From Formosa haliotis (lineage in GTDB: Bacteria; Bacteroidota; Bacteroidia; Flavobacteriales; Flavobacteriaceae): a stretch of DNA of 64,000 nt. The position numbers were made by a program, and so were the translations under genes. Positions 44,425 through 52,581 of this stretch are shown in pieces; position 1 is the first letter of the stretch, and every line of letters begins with the position of its first letter. The stretch spans positions 2,477,501 to 2,541,500 of the forward strand of contig NZ_BDEL01000001.1 of the NCBI RefSeq assembly GCF_001685485.1. The letters run 5' to 3'. A model generated the notes under the pieces. It had not been told where the DNA came from, made no database searches, and saw nothing but the letters and a program-made list of their open reading frames with translations.

Positions 44425-45189
44425 ATGCAAATTCCCGAAGGCAAAAAAATATACTTCTCGTCAGACAATCATTTAGGCGCACCAACGCAGGAGGTCTCAC
44501 TTCCACGCGAGAAAAAATTTGTAGCGTGGCTAGACGAAATCAAGCAAGATGCAGCTGCGATATTTCTGTTAGGCGATTTATTCGACTTTTGGTTCGAATA
44601 CAAAACCGTAGTTCCAAAAGGCTTTGTACGTACCCTAGGAAAACTTGCCGAAATTCGCGATTCCGGAATTCCCATTTACTTTTTCGTAGGGAATCACGAT
44701 TTATGGATGGACGATTATTTCGAAAAAGAATTAAATATTCCCGTTTACCACAAACCTAAGGAATTCACCTTCAACAATAAAACCTTTTTAATAGGTCACG
44801 GCGACGGATTAGGCCCTGGAGATAAAGGCTACAAACGGATGAAAAAAGTGTTTACCAATCCGTTCTCAAAATGGTTATTCCGTTGGTTACATCCAGACTT
44901 AGGGGTAAAACTAGCCCAATATATGTCGGTTAAAAACAAACTCATTTCTGGCGACGAAGATGCTAAATTTCTAGGCGAAGACAACGAGTGGCTCATACAG
45001 TATTGCAAGCGCAAACTCGAAACCAAAGTATACGATTATTTCGTGTTTGGTCACCGTCATTTACCAATGGAAATTGCATTGAACGATACCGCTAAATATG
45101 TAAATCTAGGCGATTGGATTGGGTATTATACGTATGGTGAGTTTGATGGTAAAGATCTTAATTTAAAAACTTTCGAAACTAAGTTATAA
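44425..45189 (+). CDS. lpxH: UDP-2,3-diacylglucosamine diphosphatase
   Basis: From Met at 44425 the product is 254 residues. The calcineurin-like metallophosphatase motifs appear in order: SSDNHLGAP (D-x-H), GDLFDFW, GNHDLW, GHGDG and FGHRH. WLHPDLGVKLAQ is typical of LpxH. It hydrolyses UDP-2,3-diacylglucosamine to lipid X in lipid A synthesis. A longer frame starting at 44338 lies within the interspersed repeat, so the 44425 start is preferred. Confidence 0.92.
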   Translation: MQIPEGKKIYFSSDNHLGAPTQEVSLPREKKFVAWLDEIKQDAAAIFLLGDLFDFWFEYKTVVPKGFVRTLGKLAEIRDSGIPIYFFVGNHDLWMDDYFEKELNIPVYHKPKEFTFNNKTFLIGHGDGLGPGDKGYKRMKKVFTNPFSKWLFRWLHPDLGVKLAQYMSVKNKLISGDEDAKFLGEDNEWLIQYCKRKLETKVYDYFVFGHRHLPMEIALNDTAKYVNLGDWIGYYTYGEFDGKDLNLKTFETKL

Positions 45190-45193
45190 TCAA

Positions 45194-46700
45194 CGTCATA
45201 CTGAACTTGTTTCAGCATGGCGTAACTAACTCAAATTTTCTTACTCGAATGAGCCCCTGAAATGAATTCAGGGTGACGAGAAACTTTGCTAATGTAACAA
45301 TGCTAAAATATAGCAGTGTAACAATTACATTAATTATACCTCTATCAATGGAGATGTAATTAATTTCAAATAAACTAGAATCACAAAACCATCAAGTACG
45401 TCATGCTGAACTTGTTTCAGCATCGCACATCAAACTCAAATTTATTTACTCTAATGAGACCCTGAAATGAATTCAGGCTGACGAATCAGTCATGAAAATA
45501 ATTCCTAATTCAAAAGTAAAACTAATAACTTCAAAGACAACATCAACGTCATGCTGAACTTGTTTCAGCATCGCACATCAAACTCAAATTATCTTACTGG
45601 AATGAGACCCTGAAATAAATTCAGGGTGACGTGAAACTTTGCTAATGTCACAATGCTAAAATATAGCAATGTAACAATTCCCTAAATTAAACCACTATCA
45701 ATGGAGATGTAACGAATTTCAAATAAACTAAAATCACAAAAACCGCCAAGTACGTCATGCTGAACTCGTTTCAGCATCTCACATCAAACTCAAATTTATT
45801 TACTCTAATGAGACCCTGAAATAAATTCAGGGTGACGAATCAGTCATGAAAATAATTCCTAATTCAAAAGTAAAACTAATAACTTCAAAGACAACATCAA
45901 CGTCATGCTGAACTTGTTTCAGCATCGCACAACTAACTTAAATTATCTTACTCCTATGTGACCTTGAAATGAATTCAGGGTGACGAGAAACTTTGCTAAT
46001 GTAACAATGCTAAAATATAGCAGCGTAACAATTGCCTAAATTAAACCACTATCAATGGTGATGTAACGAATTTCAAATAAACTAAAATCACAAAAACCGC
46101 CAAGTACGTCATGCTGAACTCGTTTCAGCATCTCACATCAAACTCAAATTTATTTACTCTAATGAGACCCTGAAATGAATTCAGGCTGACGAATCAGTCA
46201 TGAAAATAATTCCTAATTCAAAAGTAAAACTAATAACTTCAAAGACAACATCAACGTCATGCTGAACTTGTTTCAGCATCGCACAACTAACTTAAATTAT
46301 CTTACTCCTATGTGACCTTGAAATGAATTCAGGGTGACGAGAAACTTTGCTAATGTAACAATGCTAAAATATAGCAGCGTAACAATTGCCTAAATTAAAC
46401 CACTATCAATGGTGATGTAACGAATTTCAAATAAACTAAAATCACAAAAACCGCCAAGTACGTCATGCTGAACTCGTTTCAGCATCTCACATCAAACTCA
46501 AATTTATTTACTCTAATGAGACCCTGAAATGAATTCAGGCTGACGAATCAGTCATGAAAATAATTCCTAATTCAAAAGTAAAACTAATAACTTCAAAGAC
46601 AACATCAACGTCATGCTGAACTTGTTTCAGCATCGCACAACTAACTTAAATTATCTTACTCCTATGTGACCCTGAAACTAGTTCAGGGTGACACCGTGGA
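45194..46700. repeat. 354-bp compound tandem repeat array made of paired palindromes
   Basis: The phrase CGTCATGCTGAAC (first copy CGTCATACTGAAC) occurs at 45194, 45399, 45547, 45753, 45901, 46107, 46255, 46461 and 46609. Spacing alternates 205/206 and 148 bp, so the higher-order unit is 354 bp, about 4.2 copies. Each half-unit starts GTCA plus palindrome TGCTGAA-n5-TTCAGCA. It has ~35 bp of spacer, then CCCTGAA-n5-TTCAGGG and TGAC, followed by unique filler of two lengths. Units at 45901 and 46255 look identical by eye; the first is more diverged. No reading frame of note. This explains the 1.6-kb gap between lpxH and the MFS gene. Confidence 0.92.
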
Positions 46701-46822
46701 ATGTCTATAAATTTTAGCAAAATTCCAAAGCACCACCTTTTTGCATGACCACATTGCTTCAGCGTCTCATTGCTACATTAGTATATTAGCAAATTGTTTC
46801 ATTGCTACATTGGTACATTAAC

Positions 46823-48091
46823 CTACCCTTCATTCTCATGCTCCTCCAAATCCTTGCGTAAATCTAATTTTCTAAAGGTTGGTGAGAATATTCCTGTAGT
46901 TAATACAATTAGTAATGTCATACTACCTCCAAAAACAACTGCGGTGACGGTTCCCATAAGTTTAGCTGTAAGACCACTTTCAAAAGCACCCAGTTCGTTT
47001 GAAGAACCCACAAACATAGAATTTACAGAGGCGACACGCCCACGCATATGGTCGGGAGTTTTTAGTTGTAAAATAGTCTGACGAATAACCATTGAAATAC
47101 CATCAAACACACCACTAAAAAACAACGCCCCTACCGATACCCAGAACCAAGTAGATAATCCGAAGACAATAATACTACATCCAAATCCGAAGATAGCGAC
47201 AAGTAACTTCATCCCAGCATTTTTATTCAGTGGGATATACGCAGAAATAATCATAGTAATAAAAGCACCCACAGCTGGAGCAGCGCGCAGCACACCAAAC
47301 CCTTGGGGACCGACTTTTAAAATATCTTGCGCAAATACTGGTAGTAACGCCACAGCTCCTCCAAATAATACAGCAACCATATCTAAAGTAATAGCTCCTA
47401 AAATGGCTTTGGTACTAAACACAAACTTCACACCTTCTTTTAAACTCTGCATCACCGGCTCTCCTATTTTCGGATTTAAAATCGGTTTTTTCGAAATTTG
47501 AGTTAAGGCAATTAATGCTGTTATTGAAAACGCTACAATTAAACACATAGACCAGTGTACGCCAATTAAATGAATAGAAAATCCTGCCAATGCTGGTCCT
47601 AATACCGCTCCCATTTGCCACACCGAACTGCTCCATGTCGCTGCATTAGGATATAACTTTTTAGGCACCACTAAAGACAATAATGAGAAAATGGTAGGAC
47701 CTAAAAACGAACGCACAAATCCGCCAAGAAATACTAAAAAGTAAATGGAATATAGAACTACATTTTGAGAAAGGTCGCCTACAATTTTTGGCCATGTGAG
47801 TAGAAATAATCCGAAACTAATTACCGAAAACCCTAGAATACATTTAATTAGCAAACTCTTTTTTTCACTCTGGTCTACAATATGACCTGCAAATAAAGCC
47901 ATAGATACGGCTGGAATCACTTCCATAAGACCGATGATTCCTAAAGACAACGGATTTTTAGTAATACTATACACTTCCCATTCTATAACAATAAATTGCA
48001 TAGACCAGGCAAATACCATGGCAAAACGGACTAATAAAAATATATTGAATTCTTTGTACCTTAAGGCAGCGTAAGGGTCTTTTTGTTTCAT
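46823..48091 (-). CDS. MFS transporter (enterobactin exporter/EntS-like group)
   Basis: The product is 422 residues with 12 membrane helices. FAWSMQFIVIEWEVYSITKNPLSLGIIGLMEVIPA and the loop GHIVDQSEKKSLLIKC match the MFS motif A region. AATWSSSVWQMGAVLGPALAGF and RGRVASVNSMFVGSSNELGAFESG resemble the EntS/macrolide-efflux-like branch. Substrate unknown. On the minus strand CAAAAGTA at 48110-48117 gives a TACTTTTG promoter element 18 bp upstream. Confidence 0.9.
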   Translation of the reverse strand: MKQKDPYAALRYKEFNIFLLVRFAMVFAWSMQFIVIEWEVYSITKNPLSLGIIGLMEVIPAVSMALFAGHIVDQSEKKSLLIKCILGFSVISFGLFLLTWPKIVGDLSQNVVLYSIYFLVFLGGFVRSFLGPTIFSLLSLVVPKKLYPNAATWSSSVWQMGAVLGPALAGFSIHLIGVHWSMCLIVAFSITALIALTQISKKPILNPKIGEPVMQSLKEGVKFVFSTKAILGAITLDMVAVLFGGAVALLPVFAQDILKVGPQGFGVLRAAPAVGAFITMIISAYIPLNKNAGMKLLVAIFGFGCSIIVFGLSTWFWVSVGALFFSGVFDGISMVIRQTILQLKTPDHMRGRVASVNSMFVGSSNELGAFESGLTAKLMGTVTAVVFGGSMTLLIVLTTGIFSPTFRKLDLRKDLEEHENEG

Positions 48092-48109
48092 AAACGGTTA
48101 AGCTTGCAG

Positions 48110-48117
48110 CAAAAGTA
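48110..48117 (-). promoter_or_regulatory. MFS gene promoter -7 element TACTTTTG
   Basis: Matches TAnnTTTG on the minus strand, 18 bp before the ATG at 48091. Confidence 0.5.
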
Positions 48118-48150
48118 CAAAAGTGACCGTTTTAAAATCTTACAATCATT

Positions 48151-48510
48151 TTAATTTTTACAGGTGTGATTAATATATTCAGTTAATTCTAAATGAAATA
48201 ATGTTCCATTTATTAAGTCGTAAATAGCGTTTAACTCTAGAGCATTAATAGCGAGATCTACTTGTTTGCAGGGCGTTTTTAACAACATAAAACGGTTACG
48301 TTCTTTCCTTTTACAAACAGCACACGGATTTTTAGATCTTACATATGAGATTTGCTGCTGAAACTGAATAATTTCTCGATGGGTTAAATAAAACCCCATA
48401 TCACGAAAAATAATCTGAATTTTTGGAGACGGCGTTTTGCTGCCTTCTTCCTTCCAAATAAACGAAACTCCGAATGTATTGTGGTAGATTTTATTGATAT
48501 CTTGATCCAT
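48151..48510 (-). CDS. Conserved small cysteine-containing protein of unknown function
   Basis: The product is 119 residues, soluble, with no signal peptide. Visible features are GFYLTHREIIQFQQQI, a C-A-V-C pair with basic residues (CAVCKRKERNR), and two further cysteines in KTPCKQ and HTCKN. The four cysteines could bind a metal. A LYTR-like HREI..F pattern hints at a regulatory role, but I do not recognise the family. It lies 60 bp upstream of the MFS gene and 64 bp downstream of recJ on the same strand. Confidence 0.7.
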   Translation of the reverse strand: MDQDINKIYHNTFGVSFIWKEEGSKTPSPKIQIIFRDMGFYLTHREIIQFQQQISYVRSKNPCAVCKRKERNRFMLLKTPCKQVDLAINALELNAIYDLINGTLFHLELTEYINHTCKN

Positions 48511-48573
48511 TTCAATGCCTTTTGAAGCACTAAAATACTTATTATTTATATTTAATCTAAATAAAAATAAAAT

Positions 48574-50262
48574 TTATTTTAAATCTCTAAGTTTTAATTG
48601 CAAGCTGGTTACGCCATTCCAGTAGTTTTCATCTATAGTATAAACCACATTAAACGGCTTTGTTGTAGAAACCGCATCAATTTTAGCCCCTAAACCAAAC
48701 CCGATACATACAATTGGCTGAACCTGACCTTGTTTTACTGTAATACGCAAGTGATCTTCCTCTTTACCAACGCATTTACCGTAACCTGTATCTACAACAG
48801 CTTCCGTCATAAAAACGGGAGTCATATTCCCTGGACCAAACGGTGCAAATTGTTTTAAAATACGATAAAACTTAGGAGTGATGTCTTCTAAATTAATTTT
48901 GGCATCTATTTTAATTTCGGGTGATAATAATTTAGGATCAATGGTTTGCGACACTACATCTTCAAAAGCTTGTTTAAAAGCATCATAATGTTCTGGAAGC
49001 AAGGTTAAACCAGCCGCGTATTTATGTCCGCCAAACTGTTCAATATGTTCGCTACAAGCTTCTAAAGCATTATACACATCAAACCCACTGACGGAGCGTG
49101 CCGAAGCCGCCAATTTATCGCCACTTTTAGTAAACACTAAAGTTGGTCTGTAATAGGTTTCGGTTAATCTAGATGCAACAATACCAATTACACCTTTATG
49201 CCAATCGTCTTGATACACTACCGAAGTAAACCGGTCTTGCTCCTTCAGTTCTTCAATCTGATTTAAAGCTTGTATAGTAATCTCTCTATCGGCTTCTCTA
49301 CGGTCTAGATTAAAACTTTCAATTTCTGTCGCATACGTTTCAGCTTGCTTTTCATCCCTTTCGGTAAGCAACTGCACGGCATAAGTTCCGTGTTTCATTC
49401 GTCCGGCAGCATTAATTCTAGGCGCTACAATAAAAACAACATCTGTAATGGTAAATTCGGTTTTATCAACCTGATTTAAAATGGCCTTAATGCCTGGTCT
49501 CGGATTCTCGTTAATAATTTGAAGTCCGTAGTATGCTAAAATTCTATTTTCGCCAGTAATAGGCACAATATCGGCGCCAATTGCTGTGGCTACCAAATCT
49601 AAATATTCTCCTAAATCGTCTATGGCTAACCCTTGCCGAGACGCTAAAGCCTGAATGAGCTTAAAACCAACCCCGCAACCACACAATTCTTTATACGGAT
49701 AATCGCAATCTTCCCGTTTAGGATCGAGAACTGCTGCAGCATCAGGAATTTCGACTCCTGGGCGGTGGTGATCGCAAATAATAAAATCGATGCCCTTTGC
49801 TTTCGCATAAGCAACTTTATCAATTGCCTTAATACCGCAGTCTAACGCAACAATAAGGGTAAATTCGTTATCGTGCGCAAAATCGATACCTTTAAAAGAC
49901 ACGCCATACCCTTCGTCGTAACGATCTGGGATGTAGGTCACCACATTCTCTTGCCGTGTTCGCAAATACGAACTCATCAAGGCTACTGAGGTGGTACCAT
50001 CTACATCGTAATCGCCATACACCATAATATTCTCACCAGTTTCCAAAGCTTTTTCGATACGCGCTACAGCCTTGTCCATATCTTTCATTAAAAACGGATC
50101 GTGGAGTTCGCTAAGGTCTGGCCTAAAAAAAGATTTGGCAGCTTCAAAAGTTTCAATCCCACGTTGAATTAATAAACTTGCGGTGAGTTCGTCTACTTGA
50201 AGCGCCTCTTGTAAGGCCTTAATTTTATGAGATTCTGGTTTGGGTTTTATGGTCCAACGCAT
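48574..50262 (-). CDS. recJ: Single-stranded-DNA-specific exonuclease RecJ
   Basis: The product is 562 residues. The DHH phosphoesterase motifs are intact: MVYGDYDVDGTTS (motif I), ALDCGIKA (II), CDHHRPG (III, DHH) and LDPKRED (IV). The DHHA1 domain contains GGHKYAAGL, followed by the OB-like C-terminal domain (APFGPGNMTPVFM). It degrades 5'-ended single-stranded DNA in recombination and mismatch repair. Length fits. Confidence 0.96.
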   Translation of the reverse strand: MRWTIKPKPESHKIKALQEALQVDELTASLLIQRGIETFEAAKSFFRPDLSELHDPFLMKDMDKAVARIEKALETGENIMVYGDYDVDGTTSVALMSSYLRTRQENVVTYIPDRYDEGYGVSFKGIDFAHDNEFTLIVALDCGIKAIDKVAYAKAKGIDFIICDHHRPGVEIPDAAAVLDPKREDCDYPYKELCGCGVGFKLIQALASRQGLAIDDLGEYLDLVATAIGADIVPITGENRILAYYGLQIINENPRPGIKAILNQVDKTEFTITDVVFIVAPRINAAGRMKHGTYAVQLLTERDEKQAETYATEIESFNLDRREADREITIQALNQIEELKEQDRFTSVVYQDDWHKGVIGIVASRLTETYYRPTLVFTKSGDKLAASARSVSGFDVYNALEACSEHIEQFGGHKYAAGLTLLPEHYDAFKQAFEDVVSQTIDPKLLSPEIKIDAKINLEDITPKFYRILKQFAPFGPGNMTPVFMTEAVVDTGYGKCVGKEEDHLRITVKQGQVQPIVCIGFGLGAKIDAVSTTKPFNVVYTIDENYWNGVTSLQLKLRDLK

Positions 50263-50453
50263 ATTTTGTAATCGGAAATAATTTATGTATTAAATGCTAA
50301 TTCGAAACTCTAAAGAAACGTGTTAGTCAAAATGGTGTACTATCATCGAAGTTGAGATTGTATTAAAGCCTCTCGACTTTAGTTTAGTTTCAGCGATGTT
50401 AAGGACCACAAACTGACTATGATGTACGTTAAAATAGAAAACGGATTAATATT

Positions 50454-50876
50454 TTATGAATTATGAAAATGAGATTGTACTTTCACCTCTGCAAAACGAC
50501 GGAACATTTCCATAACCCCACAATATTTATCCACCGATAGGGCTACAGCTCTATTTATTTTAGTTTCATTTAAATCGGTTCCGTAAAAATGATAATCTAC
50601 AGTAACAAGGTGGTAATATTTAGGGTGTTCCTCGGTTAAATGCCCTTCAATTACAATTTTAAAATCGTCTATCTCAACTTTCATCTTTTCCAGCATTGGC
50701 GTAATATCTACACCCGAACATCCAGCAAGTGCCGTTAACATTAATGCCTTTGGTCGTAGTCCATCACCTTTTCCTCCATTGTCCTCACCAAGGTCAATAA
50801 ATACGCTTTTCCCACTCGGATTATCAGATTCAAATTGAACATTTTTTTTCCATTGCGTCGTTACAAGATGTGTCAT
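50454..50876 (-). CDS. OsmC family peroxiredoxin-like protein
   Basis: From Met12 of the longest frame (50876) the product is 140 residues. The two catalytic cysteines are in TALAGCSGVDITPML and VDKYCGVMEMF. OsmC/Ohr proteins reduce organic hydroperoxides. The longer frame start at 50909 would overlap the promoter element at 50907-50914, so Met12 is preferred. It is divergent from the AhpD-like gene, another redox protein, 59 bp away. Confidence 0.9.
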   Translation of the reverse strand: MTHLVTTQWKKNVQFESDNPSGKSVFIDLGEDNGGKGDGLRPKALMLTALAGCSGVDITPMLEKMKVEIDDFKIVIEGHLTEEHPKYYHLVTVDYHFYGTDLNETKINRAVALSVDKYCGVMEMFRRFAEVKVQSHFHNS

Positions 50877-50906
50877 AATTGCATTATTTTTCGTTAATTG
50901 ATACTT

Positions 50907-50914
50907 CAAAAATA
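50907..50914 (-). promoter_or_regulatory. OsmC-gene promoter -7 element TATTTTTG
   Basis: Matches TAnnTTTG on the minus strand, 30 bp upstream of the Met at 50876. It decides the start of that gene. Confidence 0.55.
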
Positions 50915-50934
50915 CGACTAAAATTCAGAATAAA

Positions 50935-51525
50935 ATGCCACTAATAACTCCATTATCCCCAGATCACGACCAAGACACTAAAGAATTAGCTACTTTTTTT
51001 AACGAAACACTTGGCTTCTGCCCAAACTCGGTTTTAACCATGCAACGCCGGCCAGCCATTAGCAAAGCTTTTATAAATTTAAACAAGGCCGTAATGGCTA
51101 ACGAAGGCCGCGTAACTTCTGCTTTAAAACGCCTTATTGCCTGGGTAAGTAGCAATGCCACCGGATGTCGCTACTGCCAAGCACACGCCATTCGAGCTGC
51201 AGAACGTTATGGTGCAGAACAAGAGCAACTCGATAATATTTGGGATTACCGTACCCACCCTGCATTTAGCGAGGCCGAACGTGCGGCATTAGATTTTAGT
51301 TTGGCCGCATCTCAAGTACCAAATGCCGTAGACGACACTTTAAAAAAGCGACTAAACACCTATTGGGACGAAGGCGAAATTGTAGAAATGCTTGGCGTTA
51401 TTTCCCTATTCGGCTATTTAAACCGCTGGAACGACAGTATGGGAACCACCCTAGAAAAAGGCGCTATAGAAAGTGGTGAACAGCATTTAGGAAAACACGG
51501 CTGGGAAAAAGGTAAACATATTTAA
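50935..51525 (+). CDS. Carboxymuconolactone decarboxylase/AhpD-like protein
   Basis: The product is 196 residues. The CMD motif C-x-x-C-x-x-x-H is present as GCRYCQAHAIRAAERYG, with YRTHPAFSEAERAALDFSLAASQVP and VISLFGYLNRWNDSMGT typical of the alkylhydroperoxidase D-like branch. It is probably a thiol peroxidase or a component of one. Divergent with the OsmC gene, so both may respond to oxidants. The interspersed repeat copy 2 begins 9 bp past the stop. Confidence 0.9.
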   Translation: MPLITPLSPDHDQDTKELATFFNETLGFCPNSVLTMQRRPAISKAFINLNKAVMANEGRVTSALKRLIAWVSSNATGCRYCQAHAIRAAERYGAEQEQLDNIWDYRTHPAFSEAERAALDFSLAASQVPNAVDDTLKKRLNTYWDEGEIVEMLGVISLFGYLNRWNDSMGTTLEKGAIESGEQHLGKHGWEKGKHI

Positions 51526-51533
51526 ACGGCTTT

Positions 51534-51623
51534 GGGCGTTCCCCTCTTGGGGCGCGCTTTCCGTTGTATCTTTTATGGTCGAAAAAAAACCATAAAAGGA
51601 TGTCACTACAATCGCTAACGCAG
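51534..51623 (+). repeat. Interspersed structured repeat, copy 2
   Basis: It starts GGGCGTTCCCC, has CGCGCTTTCCG and a hairpin CTTTTATGG / CCATAAAAG with an A-rich loop, and ends CAATCGCTAACGCAG. The order and ends match 44284-44391, while the stem has changed on both arms. Located between convergent genes (AhpD-like and UDG-like), so it may also act as a terminator. Confidence 0.7.
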
Positions 51624-51635
51624 ATAGATTTTCAA

Positions 51636-52205
51636 TTATATAATTTCATGTACTCTTTTTTGTAATTCAGGCACAACTGAAGCTTCGAACCACGGATTTT
51701 TCGACATCCAAAATCGATTTCGTGGTGATGGGTGCGGAATGGGAAAATAAGTTGGTAAATACGATTCGAAGTTAGAAACCGTTTCTGTTAAAGTAGTCCC
51801 AACTTCAGCCTGTAAATAATATTTTTGAGCATAACTCCCAATTAAAATCACAAGTTTTACATTCGGCATATTATCTAATAACATATTATGCCATTGGGGT
51901 GCACATTCGAGTCTAGGAGGCAAATCGCCACTTTTCCCTTTCCCAGGATAGCAAAATCCCATAGGAATAATGGCAAAATTCTTAGTATCGTAAAACTGGT
52001 CTTCGCTAACATTTAACCAGGTTCTTAACCGTTTTCCGCTAGCGTCGTTCCAAGGAATTCCGGAGTTATGCACTTTAAGTCCTGGCGCCTGACCCACAAT
52101 TATAATTTTAGAATCTGGATGCGCCGTAACAATAGGATGCGGACCTAAAGGCAAATTATCTGCACACAGTGTACATTGTTTAATTTCGCTTAGAAGCGCA
52201 TCCAT
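51636..52205 (-). CDS. Uracil-DNA glycosylase family protein
   Basis: The product is 189 residues. IIIVGQAPGLKVHNSGIPWNDASGKRLRTWL is the GxAPG active-site loop of the family 4/5 type UDG superfamily. The C-terminal HPSPRNRFW is the H-P-S motif, and CTLCADN provides a Cys pair reminiscent of the FeS-binding start. A complete four-Cys cluster is not evident. It probably removes uracil or another base lesion. It lies 7 bp downstream of the HopJ gene. Confidence 0.85.
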   Translation of the reverse strand: MDALLSEIKQCTLCADNLPLGPHPIVTAHPDSKIIIVGQAPGLKVHNSGIPWNDASGKRLRTWLNVSEDQFYDTKNFAIIPMGFCYPGKGKSGDLPPRLECAPQWHNMLLDNMPNVKLVILIGSYAQKYYLQAEVGTTLTETVSNFESYLPTYFPIPHPSPRNRFWMSKNPWFEASVVPELQKRVHEII

Positions 52206-52212
52206 AGTATCC

Positions 52213-52557
52213 TTATTTTAACTGCAGTGGATTACCATCAAAATGCAAACCTTCAAACCCAGTTTTCATAAAGTTTCTAATATTTTGGTGTCCCGTGCCT
52301 TCGGGATCGTTCAATATATCTTCAGTATAATAACTTCCAAAACAGCTTAAGGTTTCATTTTTAGTGAAGCCCTGTAATTTTGCAAATGCAAACAATTTGC
52401 ATGATCCAGAATTTTCGCCTGCTTTATTTTCTAATGTACCATTAGTAAAAGCTGTTGGGGTAAACTCGTAAAGATCGTCTATAACCGCCATCGTATCTGC
52501 AAAAGTGATAATTTGAGGTGCCTTTTTTAAGGTGTTTTTAAATTCTTCTAATGTCAT
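52213..52557 (-). CDS. HopJ-family protein
   Basis: The product is 114 residues. The whole length matches the HopJ family: FADTMAVIDDLYEFTPTAFTNG, NKAGENSGSCKLFAFAKLQ, TLSCFGSYYTEDILNDPEGTGHQNIRNFM. The name comes from a Pseudomonas type III effector, but homologues are widespread in free-living bacteria without such secretion. Effector activity is not implied here. Function unknown. It lies in a row with the flavoprotein and UDG-like genes. Confidence 0.88.
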   Translation of the reverse strand: MTLEEFKNTLKKAPQIITFADTMAVIDDLYEFTPTAFTNGTLENKAGENSGSCKLFAFAKLQGFTKNETLSCFGSYYTEDILNDPEGTGHQNIRNFMKTGFEGLHFDGNPLQLK

Positions 52558-52581
52558 TTGTTTTAATTTTAATTCTATTTT

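Noticed and set aside
45194-46700. CRISPR array
   Set aside because: Repeats are ~80-bp palindromic modules with repeated, not unique, fillers, and no cas genes are nearby.
52213-52557. Type III effector (HopJ) implying pathogenicity
   Set aside because: The family name is historical; homologues occur in free-living bacteria and no type III genes are seen.
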